Source: JBDTOX01 sp039933015
GTDB lineage: Bacteria > Pseudomonadota > Gammaproteobacteria > Burkholderiales > Methylophilaceae
Length of the DNA: 5,497 nucleotides
NCBI GenBank assembly: GCA_039933015.1
Contig: JBDTOX010000057.1
Span: 1 to 5,497, forward strand
Direction: 5' to 3'
Under the pieces are notes generated by a model that searched no databases, was not told where the DNA came from, and saw only the letters and a program-made list of their open reading frames with translations. Shown here in pieces: positions 1 through 5,497 of this stretch (positions are counted from its first letter, which is position 1; each line of letters begins with the position of its first letter). Both the position numbers and the translations under genes were made by a program.

Positions 1-2
1 TA

Positions 3-236
3 GCCTTTGCGCTGAAGCAAAATGAGTTGGGAGTGTCGGTTGAGGAAGTTTGTCGCAAGACGGGAGTCAGCGATGCCACCTTTTACAACTGGAAGAAGAA
101 ATACGGTGGGCTTGGACCATTAGAGCTAAAACGGCTACGGCAACTCGAAGAAGAAAACAGTAAGTTGAAACGCCTGATGGCTGACTTATCACTTGATACA
201 GCAATGCTGCAGGATGTCTTGTCAAAAAAGCTTTAA
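3..236 (+). CDS. IS3-family transposase OrfA (5'-partial)
   Basis: OrfA is the DNA-binding subunit of the IS3 transposase. It recognises the terminal repeats and, when fused to OrfB by frameshifting, gives the active OrfAB enzyme. The frame is open from the left edge and ends at TAA 234-236. The codons before the TTG at 27 read AFALKQNE, which matches the family N-terminus, so the true start is probably about ten codons outside the window and the TTG is not the start. Visible parts are the helix-turn-helix (VEEVCRKTGVSDATFYNWKKK, codons from about 39 to 101) and a charged leucine heptad region (LKRLRQLEEENSKLKRL, about 127-177) that mediates oligomerisation. The C-terminus MLQDVLSKKL is typical of the group. 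I see no disabling change in this part. Alone, OrfA usually acts as a repressor or regulator of transposition. Confidence 0.85.
   Translation, partial: AFALKQNELGVSVEEVCRKTGVSDATFYNWKKKYGGLGPLELKRLRQLEEENSKLKRLMADLSLDTAMLQDVLSKKL
224..230 (+). promoter_or_regulatory. programmed -1 frameshift slippery heptamer (A AAA AAG)
   Basis: A run of six A followed by G lies so that the OrfA frame reads AAA (225-227) and AAG (228-230). This is the canonical A AAA AAG slip site of IS3-family elements. A slip back by one base enters the orfB frame as GCT TTA AGC CCC GAT (A-L-S-P-D), just before the OrfA stop at 234-236. An AGGA (211-214), nine bases upstream, resembles the Shine-Dalgarno-like stimulator known from such sites. 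The site looks intact although the downstream orfB is broken. Confidence 0.8.
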
Positions 237-1097
237 GCCCCGATCGCAAGCGCAATCTGATTGCCGATCTTATGCAGCGGTTTCGGGCAAGTCAGCGCAA
301 GTTATGCCCATTGATCGGCCTTGCGCGTAGCAGTTGGCATTATCAGCCCCAAGCGCGTGACAGTTCAGCACTCAGGATGCGCATCAGGGAAATCACCCAT
401 AGCCGTCAGCATTATGGGTATCGACGCGTGCATATTCTACTTAGGCGGGAGGGTGGCAAGATAACCACAAGCGAGTATATCGCCTGTATCGAGAGATGGG
501 GCTGTCGTTAAGGCTGAAGCGCCCCAAGCGGAATAAATCCTGTCAGCATCGCGAGCCTAAACAAGCGGCTGCATACCCCAATCATATACGGAGCATGGAC
601 TTTGTGGCTGACAATCTGTTTGATGGGCGCAAGTTGCGTGCGTTGACAGTCTTTGATCAATACAGTCGTGAATGCTCGGCGATTCATGTGGATCAGCGAT
701 TAACCGGCGAGGATGTGGTGAATGTGATGAAACAGGTGGGCTTCTATCGGGGATATTCGCACGTCATCAAGACCGATATGGAGTAGAGTTCATCTCGAAG
801 GCTCTGGACAAATGGGCCTATGAGAACAAGGTCACGATGGACTTCTCTCGGCCTGGCAAGCCTACAGATAATGTTTTTATTGAGTCCTTCAATGGCCGCT
901 TAAGGCAGGAGTGTTTGAACGCGCATTGGTTTTTATCACTGGATGATACAAAATCAAAAATTGAAGCATGGCGTCGGGAATATAACGAGAGGCGACCCCA
1001 TTCATCCCTAAACTGGATGACACCGCTCGAATATGCACGAAAATATTGGGAAACCACCCCCAATGACCATGCAAATGAGGACGAAATTTCTACTTAA
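230..1097 (+). pseudogene. IS3-family transposase OrfB, DDE integrase core, broken by two single-base deletions
   Basis: OrfB supplies the catalytic RNase-H-like domain of the transposase. It reads in three pieces. The first (230-454, from the frameshift junction) holds the HTH_21-like N-terminal region and ends in YGYRRVHILLRREG. One base, most likely a T after 454, is then missing: inserting it restores W-Q-D-N-H-K-R-V-Y-R and the frame from 457. Without it, a stop is met at 509-511. The second piece runs to 777, where one A is missing from the expected GAT AAT GGA (D-N-G); the shifted frame stops at 784-786. The third piece runs from about 778 to TAA 1095-1097. Catalytic codons are D at 598-600 (MDF), D at 775-777 (KTD) and E at 882-884 (FIESFNGRLR). 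After restoring the lost base, the last D and the E are separated by 35 residues, the family's D35E spacing, with R at E+7. The C-terminal YNERRPHSSL block is also intact. The damage looks recent because the rest of the sequence is well conserved. Confidence 0.88.
242..269 (+). promoter_or_regulatory. bulged hairpin downstream of slip site, probable frameshift stimulator
   Basis: Bases 242-246 (GATCG) pair perfectly with 265-269 (CGATC), and 252-256 (GCAAT) pair with 260-264 (ATTGC) around a CTG loop. This leaves a 5-base bulge (247-251) on the 5' side. The structure starts 11 bases after the slip heptamer, about where -1 frameshift stimulatory structures sit in IS3-family elements. The pairing is seen directly; the stimulatory role is inferred from position. 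Confidence 0.45.
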
Positions 1098-1218
1098 AAC
1101 TGGCTCGGTTCTTGGTGCAGGGTTAGGATCAATTTTGCCAGTACTTGGTACAGCCGCTGGTGCAATTATTGGCGGTGCAGTTGGCACTATCGCAGGCTTT
1201 ATTGGGTCATTCTGGTAA
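1075..1218 (+). CDS. small glycine-zipper membrane peptide, possibly a gene stump
   Basis: I do not recognise a specific family. The frame gives 47 residues from ATG 1075; in-frame ATGs at 1033, 1063 and 1069 are alternatives. It ends at TAA 1216-1218. After a short basic start (MRTKFLLK) the chain is almost wholly G, A, I, V, L, S and T, with one proline dividing it into two possible helices. The second contains GAIIGGAVGTIAGFIG, in which four glycines fall exactly four residues apart (GxxxGxxxGxxxG), and it ends in SFW. Such zippers pack membrane helices and occur in holin-like, bacteriocin-like and outer-membrane glycine-zipper proteins. No start candidate has a clear ribosome binding site, and the first residues come from sequence that also encodes the orfB C-terminus. 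It may therefore be the C-terminal end of a longer protein cut by the IS rather than a whole gene. The glycine pattern makes a chance frame less likely but does not exclude it. Confidence 0.4.
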   Translation: MRTKFLLKTGSVLGAGLGSILPVLGTAAGAIIGGAVGTIAGFIGSFW

Positions 1219-1319
1219 CTGTAAATTTTGAGCTTGGTAAAGCTTAGTTGAATGCTGAATATGTTATAGCCATGTTTTAAAGTTTTATTGACTTGTCACA
1301 GCGGGTGTTGAGCTAATCC

Positions 1320-1325
1320 AGGAGA
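1320..1325 (+). promoter_or_regulatory. ribosome binding site of the TcA-like gene (AGGAGA)
   Basis: AGGAGA lies six bases before the ATG at 1332. An in-frame TAA at 1314-1316 closes the frame upstream, so this site and the ATG together fix the start of the large gene with little ambiguity. Confidence 0.85.
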
Positions 1326-1331
1326 ACTGCA

Positions 1332-4300
1332 ATGAATAAGATTATTTTTCCACCTGCTTTAAAACTCGATACCGTCGCCATGCCAGCCACTGGTAAGCCT
1401 GTAGGTGAATTGCAGACAGTGTTATCCAAACTGAATCTTGACGTGCATCCCAGTGATATTGCCCGTAAACAGATGGGCGCATCTACGCTTGAGGCGGTCA
1501 AGACTTTTCAGGCCAGTGCAGGGCTGCCAGCCGATGGCAATCTAACACCAGATACCGTGACTAAGCTGAATGATACCCTGGCGCATAATTTTGTTGCCAA
1601 TAGCAAATCGCGTACACAGCGCTTGCAGGATTGGCTGGAAAAGACCGGGCAAAAAGTAGACCCTGCAGAGCTCAAGAGCAGAAAGTTTGGTGCAAGTACT
1701 GAGCAGGCGCTTAAAGCTTTTCAGGCTAAAGCAGGACTGGCGCAGGATGGACGCATCTCAGAGCAGTTGCTGAATCAATTGCAAGAAGAAGCACTCAAGA
1801 CCAAGCTAAGCTCCAAAACACAAATTGCACAACTACAAAGTACGCTGTTACGTGCACTTGATATTGCCAAGCTTAATAAAGATGTGCGGGTAGATGCTAC
1901 AGAACTTAAAAGTCGCCAGATTGGGCCTAGCACGCAGGCAGCGATTAAGGCGGTACAAACTAAGTATAAATTACCTGTCACAGGCCAGCTTGATGCAGCC
2001 ACTTTTGAACGCCTGACTTCCATAGCCGCCAGTATTCGCCAGCCAGTACGTCAGCTCAAGGCACAGAATGCGGCTACCCTCAAACCCTTGAAAAGGGCCG
2101 CACGCCTCAATATGAAGAGTGCGCATGTGACGGATGTGCAAAGTACCATGGCTTTTCTTGGTTATAAAATTGATGAGTCCGAGTTTAAAGCCAAGGTGTT
2201 TGGCAAAACCACACGCGATGCGGTAGTGAACTATCAAAAATCACGTGGTTTGGCGGTAACAGGGCATGCCGCGGACGATACACTGAGAAGTCTTAACCTT
2301 GAGATACAGCGCGCTAATCCTGCTGTTGAGGTTGGTAAATTTCCCTACCGTGTACGTGGCTCTGTACGAGATAAGCTATGGGTGGGCATGGCAGGTGTCA
2401 ATGTGCAAATTTGGGAAAAACTGGTGGCTGGTCAAGGCGCGATGCTGGCAGAGCGCAAAACTGGAGCTAATGGCTTTTTCGATATTACTTACCCGCCACC
2501 CCTCGATGTGGCTAACAAACAGATTAAGCAGTCTTTTAATCTGGAAATTAAAGTACCAAGTATAGGTAATATGAGTAAGCTGCTGGCTAATCCTACACAA
2601 ATTGCCTGGACTAATTTTACCCAAGGCAACCAGCCTTACCGCGGTGTTTCAGAGTTTCAGACCCTGATGGAAGCGGTGTCCAAGTTAATTAGCCCCACCA
2701 AGGTGGTAGACCTTGTGGAAAAACCAGCGCAGCGGCAAATTAGCCAAGCAGCGCAAACAGCTGGGCTAACAGTTGAAGACGTGATGCAACTGGTGCTGGC
2801 ACATCTTGTGTCAGCACGGTTGAGCCATCCGCCACTTGGTCCAGAAGTGTGCTATGCCTACATCGCACAGGCTTTGCCATCGAGCCTGCCAGGAGACTTG
2901 ATAGATAGCACGGAAGATTGGGCGCTCATCACCAATTTGATAGATTTAGCCACAAACGGCCTAGTGTTTATGGATGATAATTTACTGGGCTTGGCATTTG
3001 ATAATGCCGTCACCATGAATTTGATGCCAATATCCATTGGTTTGCAGAAGGGTGCTGTTATCGCAGCACTGGCGCAGCTCAAACAAGTTTATGTTTTGGA
3101 AAAACCGATTCTTGTCGGTAATGGCAGCCTGAAAGGGTTGCTGGATACTTCCAGTATCGACAAAGCGCACTACGCCGATATTGCCATTGCCTTTTTAAAA
3201 CATAAGAGCTTTGGGCCAGATTTTTGGGCTGATTTGAATACACACCCTGCTGATTTTGGCGGCGTTGCTGCGCTGAATGATCTCAGAACAACCGTTGAGA
3301 TAGGCCATATCACCAAGAATTTTGAGCCTATGCTGATCTTGTTAAAACAAAAGATTGCTGACCCAAATACTACCATTATTAAATCCGCAAGAGATTTAGC
3401 TAAGCTCACGCAGGATGACTGGGTAGGCTTAATCAATGCCAATAGCGGGCGAGTACCAGCCAACACCGACCATACCTTGCCAGCGGACAAGGTACAAACC
3501 TACGCTGCAACCTTGATGAGCCAAAGTGAAAAACTGTTCCCCGCGGTAGCACTGGTAGCTACTGTGGCGCGCAGTGCAAATAACCCGTTATCCAAGGTGA
3601 AAGGTATACAGGATTTACTGGATGACAACCCAGACTTTAATTTGGGTAGCGATAATCTCGACATTTACGTTAAGAAAAATAACATACCGATTGACGAAGA
3701 CACACTAGACCAAGCGCGCGTCATGCAACGGGTGCACCGTATCGCCCCCACGGCGCTTGCTGGGCAGGTGCTGCTGGATAATAAAATTCATAATTCATCC
3801 CAGATTCTGGGGATGGGTAAAGATCAGTTCATCTCCGCCATGACAAAAAATAATCTGATTGATAAACGTGTTGCAGCTACTGTGTATGGCAAAGCCGAGT
3901 TCCAGTATGCGCAAGTATTGCAGCGTATCACTGAATATCGAGCAGATATGCACCGCGCCGACCCTGTAGCTATTGTTGACCATAATTACTCCAAAGCTGA
4001 GCTACCGCCAGAATTGGTGGCTATTCCCGATTTAGAGCTACTGTTTGGCTCCCTAGATTTTTGCTCATGCTCGCACTGCCAATCTGTATACGGGCCAGCG
4101 GCGTATCTGGCAGATGTGCTACGCTTTTTAGGCAAACACCCTGCCGAAGCACCCGGCAAAACCGTACAGGACATACTGTTTGAACGCCGCCCTGATATCG
4201 GCAATATCAAGCTCAATTGCGAAAACACTGATACGCCTATGCCCTACATAGACTTGGTGTGCGAGATACTCGAAAACGCTGTGCCTGCACCAACGCCAGC

Positions 4301-5497
4301 GCCGCAATTCAGCTTTCAAACCACTCGCGAAGCTGCCGAATTACGTGCCGTACCAGAACATGTGCGAGAAAGCACTTACGATAAACTACGCATTGCAGAC
4401 TTTCCGCTTAACCTCGGTTTTGACTTATGGCAGGAGCAATCACGGGTTTTTATGCAGCACCTAGGCGTTGCACGTTGGCAACTGATGGAAGCGTTTCAAG
4501 CCAAGCCACAAGGTGGTCCATTTGCACCAATTGACACCTGCATTGCTGGTGAATACTGGAATATGTCTAGCTTTGAGACAACACTGATCATTGCCAGCGT
4601 AGACAACACCGCAACAAAACAAAAAACCTATTGGGGCGTGAGTAGCGGCGCACTACCAACCGCGCTGAGTGTTGCTGATTTCATGCGGCGTACGCTACTT
4701 AGCTATAGCGAGCTGTTCGACCTGCTTTGTGTGCAATGGATAAATCCGCTGGGCAATGCCAACAATGTGGTGATAGAACGGCCAGATGGCACTTGTGACA
4801 CAGAGTTACAGCAAGTAACTAATTTGACCGCTAACAAACTAGACCAGATGCACCGCTTTTTGCGCCTGTGGCGGCATACTGGCTGGGCAATGTGGGAAGT
4901 TGATTTACTGATACGCGCTGGCTTGGATGGCGATAGCGCACTTGATGACAACTGCCTGATACACCTCAAACAATTTGAGCAGTTACAAAAACGGCTTGGC
5001 TTTAGTGTAGAACAAGTGCTTATTCTGTTTGGGAATATTAATGCTGAAACTCGCGCCAAGCTGGATAACCCACATCAGCCTTATCAATCTTTGTATCAAA
5101 CGTTGTTTCTCAATCCCGCTATTATCAATCCAATTGACCCAGTATTCAGTCTGCCAATCGCTGGTGGATTAAAAATATCAGACCACAAAAGCACAGTGCT
5201 AGCGACTTATGGACTGTCTGAGGACGATTTTAGCCTGCTCAAAACCAAGCTGGCGAATGATGATTTGACTGTAAGCAACCTGTCCAAGATAGCCCGCTAC
5301 GCCGTGCTGGCACAAGGGCTTAAGCTCTGTGTTAAAGATTTACTCACATTAGAGGCTTTATCCGGTATTGCCAATATTTTTGCCACGCCTAAAGTGACGC
5401 TTGATTTTATTGAAAGTGTTGATTGGGCAGCCAACTCTGCATTCAGTCTGGACGAGCTAGATTATTTACTTAATTTACTGCCAGATTCACCAGTCGG
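1332..5497 (+). CDS. Tc toxin subunit A-like protein with N-terminal peptidoglycan-binding repeats (3'-partial)
   Basis: The frame is open for 1388 codons and leaves the window without a stop. Residues 24-321 hold four peptidoglycan-binding-like modules. Residues about 337-439 look like a transthyretin/carboxypeptidase-regulatory beta domain (YRVRGSVRD, then TGANGFFDITY). Residues about 440-900 are mostly helical and unassigned. Family assignment rests on the TcA/VRP1 hallmark block: LFGSLDFCSCSHC with C911, C913 and C916, then VYGPAAYLADVLRFL, ERRPD at 951-955, LNCENT at 961-966 and PYIDLV at 971-976. A proline-rich linker (PAPTPAP, 985-991) follows. Later TcA-like blocks are FDLW (1030-1033), HRFLRLWRHTGW (from 1174) and LFLNP (1258-1262). 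In the known family, TcA forms a pentameric bell that binds target cells and injects the TcC toxic domain held in a TcB-TcC cocoon. The channel and TcB-binding parts would lie beyond the edge. The first 20 residues (MNKIIFPPALKLDTVAMPAT) show no Sec signal peptide. TcA proteins are usually about 2,500 residues; with VRP1 starting only near residue 900, this one should be longer. TcA-like membership is firm; toxicity and target are unknown. Confidence 0.88.
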   Translation, partial: MNKIIFPPALKLDTVAMPATGKPVGELQTVLSKLNLDVHPSDIARKQMGASTLEAVKTFQASAGLPADGNLTPDTVTKLNDTLAHNFVANSKSRTQRLQDWLEKTGQKVDPAELKSRKFGASTEQALKAFQAKAGLAQDGRISEQLLNQLQEEALKTKLSSKTQIAQLQSTLLRALDIAKLNKDVRVDATELKSRQIGPSTQAAIKAVQTKYKLPVTGQLDAATFERLTSIAASIRQPVRQLKAQNAATLKPLKRAARLNMKSAHVTDVQSTMAFLGYKIDESEFKAKVFGKTTRDAVVNYQKSRGLAVTGHAADDTLRSLNLEIQRANPAVEVGKFPYRVRGSVRDKLWVGMAGVNVQIWEKLVAGQGAMLAERKTGANGFFDITYPPPLDVANKQIKQSFNLEIKVPSIGNMSKLLANPTQIAWTNFTQGNQPYRGVSEFQTLMEAVSKLISPTKVVDLVEKPAQRQISQAAQTAGLTVEDVMQLVLAHLVSARLSHPPLGPEVCYAYIAQALPSSLPGDLIDSTEDWALITNLIDLATNGLVFMDDNLLGLAFDNAVTMNLMPISIGLQKGAVIAALAQLKQVYVLEKPILVGNGSLKGLLDTSSIDKAHYADIAIAFLKHKSFGPDFWADLNTHPADFGGVAALNDLRTTVEIGHITKNFEPMLILLKQKIADPNTTIIKSARDLAKLTQDDWVGLINANSGRVPANTDHTLPADKVQTYAATLMSQSEKLFPAVALVATVARSANNPLSKVKGIQDLLDDNPDFNLGSDNLDIYVKKNNIPIDEDTLDQARVMQRVHRIAPTALAGQVLLDNKIHNSSQILGMGKDQFISAMTKNNLIDKRVAATVYGKAEFQYAQVLQRITEYRADMHRADPVAIVDHNYSKAELPPELVAIPDLELLFGSLDFCSCSHCQSVYGPAAYLADVLRFLGKHPAEAPGKTVQDILFERRPDIGNIKLNCENTDTPMPYIDLVCEILENAVPAPTPAPQFSFQTTREAAELRAVPEHVRESTYDKLRIADFPLNLGFDLWQEQSRVFMQHLGVARWQLMEAFQAKPQGGPFAPIDTCIAGEYWNMSSFETTLIIASVDNTATKQKTYWGVSSGALPTALSVADFMRRTLLSYSELFDLLCVQWINPLGNANNVVIERPDGTCDTELQQVTNLTANKLDQMHRFLRLWRHTGWAMWEVDLLIRAGLDGDSALDDNCLIHLKQFEQLQKRLGFSVEQVLILFGNINAETRAKLDNPHQPYQSLYQTLFLNPAIINPIDPVFSLPIAGGLKISDHKSTVLATYGLSEDDFSLLKTKLANDDLTVSNLSKIARYAVLAQGLKLCVKDLLTLEALSGIANIFATPKVTLDFIESVDWAANSAFSLDELDYLLNLLPDSPV
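1401..2294 (+). repeat. four tandem divergent peptidoglycan-binding-like modules in the TcA-like protein
   Basis: Four units of roughly 57-64 residues cover residues 24-80, 94-150, 165-228 and 265-321. Each has an N-terminal leucine-rich helix, an acidic turn, then a G-x-(S/T)-T motif, A-(V/L/I)-x-x-(F/V/Y)-Q, L-x-x-x-G and a closing leucine. The core motifs are MGASTLEAVKTFQ, FGASTEQALKAFQ, IGPSTQAAIKAVQ and FGKTTRDAVVNYQ. Units 2 and 3 also share ELKSR just before the motif, which suggests they duplicated from each other more recently. This pattern fits the PG_binding_1 fold. It is a protein-level repeat: the DNA copies have diverged too far to be recombination substrates. Binding to peptidoglycan itself is not shown; the fold can serve other contacts. 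Confidence 0.75.

Larger units (their letters stand above)
1..1097 (+). mobile_element. IS3-family insertion sequence remnant, right-hand part
   Basis: This is the transposase-bearing body of an IS3-family element. It has an OrfA with a helix-turn-helix and leucine-rich coiled coil, an A AAA AAG frameshift site, and an OrfB with a DDE integrase core. The wording of OrfA (ATFYNWKKKYGG, LEEEN, LADLSLD-type and MLQDVLSKKL blocks) resembles the IS407/IS51-like branch; that subgroup is from memory. The left end lies outside the window. I could not place the right terminal inverted repeat: after the orfB stop at 1095-1097 the sequence soon reads as a glycine-rich peptide, so the true boundary is somewhere after 1097 or the right tip is missing. 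Two single-base losses in orfB make the element non-autonomous. It could still be moved in trans if both ends survive, which cannot be judged here. Confidence 0.85.

Noticed and set aside
818..1074. Reverse-strand open frames across the end of orfB
   Set aside because: They are antisense to the conserved DDE and C-terminal blocks of the transposase, with no support of their own.
1228..1247. Small inverted repeat AGCTT (1231-1235) / AAGCT (1240-1244) after the glycine-zipper frame, possible terminator
   Set aside because: The perfect stem is only five pairs, is AT-rich and is not followed by a T run.
1288..1317. Promoter-like TTGACT (1288-1293) with GCTAAT (1312-1317) at an 18-base spacing
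   Set aside because: Transcription would begin near 1324, inside or after the AGGAGA ribosome binding site, so it could not give a normally translated toxin message. No better -35/-10 pair is visible in 1219-1319.
1332..2330. Alternative reading of the large gene as a peptidoglycan hydrolase or lytic enzyme because of the PG-binding repeats
   Set aside because: No amidase, muramidase or peptidase catalytic motif appears in the visible 1388 residues, and the VRP1/TcA hallmark block identifies the family.
3170..3490. Reverse-strand open frame of 106 codons
   Set aside because: It lies wholly inside the continuous TcA-like frame and shows no recognisable motif; it is a shadow of the forward gene.
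4703..5059. Reverse-strand open frame of 118 codons
   Set aside because: It is antisense to conserved TcA-like blocks, including HRFLRLW. Its composition, rich in S, C and R, is typical of a shadow frame.
1..5497. CRISPR arrays, tRNA or rRNA genes
   Set aside because: No regularly spaced direct repeats, and no tRNA-like or rRNA-like sequence, were seen by eye on either strand.

Overview
The window shows two things: the decayed right-hand part of an IS3-family insertion sequence, and the first half of a very large Tc-toxin subunit A-like gene. Both are on the + strand. The IS type, the moderate GC content and the strong AGGAGA ribosome binding site suggest a Gram-negative proteobacterium, perhaps beta or gamma. 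The sequence alone does not identify the genus, so this is a weak inference.

Layout. Bases 1-1097 hold an IS3-family transposase pair. OrfA lacks only about its first ten residues, which lie off the left edge. OrfB is entered by a canonical -1 frameshift at A AAA AAG (224-230), with a bulged hairpin just downstream. OrfB is broken by two independent single-base losses, near 454/455 and 777/778, so the element can no longer make a transposase. The catalytic D, D and E codons are all still present but are spread over two reading frames. Bases 1075-1218 encode a small, very glycine-rich membrane-type peptide with a perfect GxxxGxxxGxxxG zipper. Its frame overlaps the end of orfB, and it may be the stump of a gene cut by the IS. 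Bases 1219-1319 are a short intergenic stretch with no convincing promoter or terminator.

From 1332 to the right edge (5497) one uninterrupted reading frame encodes at least 1388 residues. In order it carries four peptidoglycan-binding-like repeats (residues 24-321), a transthyretin/carboxypeptidase-regulatory-like beta domain (about 337-439), a long helical region (about 440-900), and the hallmark block of the TcA/VRP1 family: a CxCxxC cluster at residues 911-916, then RRPD and LNCENT...PYIDLV at 952-976. Further TcA-type helical sequence follows and includes FDLW at 1030-1033, HRFLRLW at 1174-1180 and LFLNP at 1258-1262. The remaining TcA parts (neuraminidase-like domain, channel, TcB-binding domain) would lie beyond the window.

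How the parts relate. The known Tc family suggests the large protein is the cell-binding and translocation component of an ABC-type toxin. It would need TcB and TcC partners, which are not visible here. The IS remnant and the glycine-zipper peptide just upstream suggest that the toxin gene sits in an accessory, rearranged region. The most unusual feature is the N-terminal arrangement of the TcA-like protein: four wall-binding-type modules and a beta domain with no Sec-type signal peptide.
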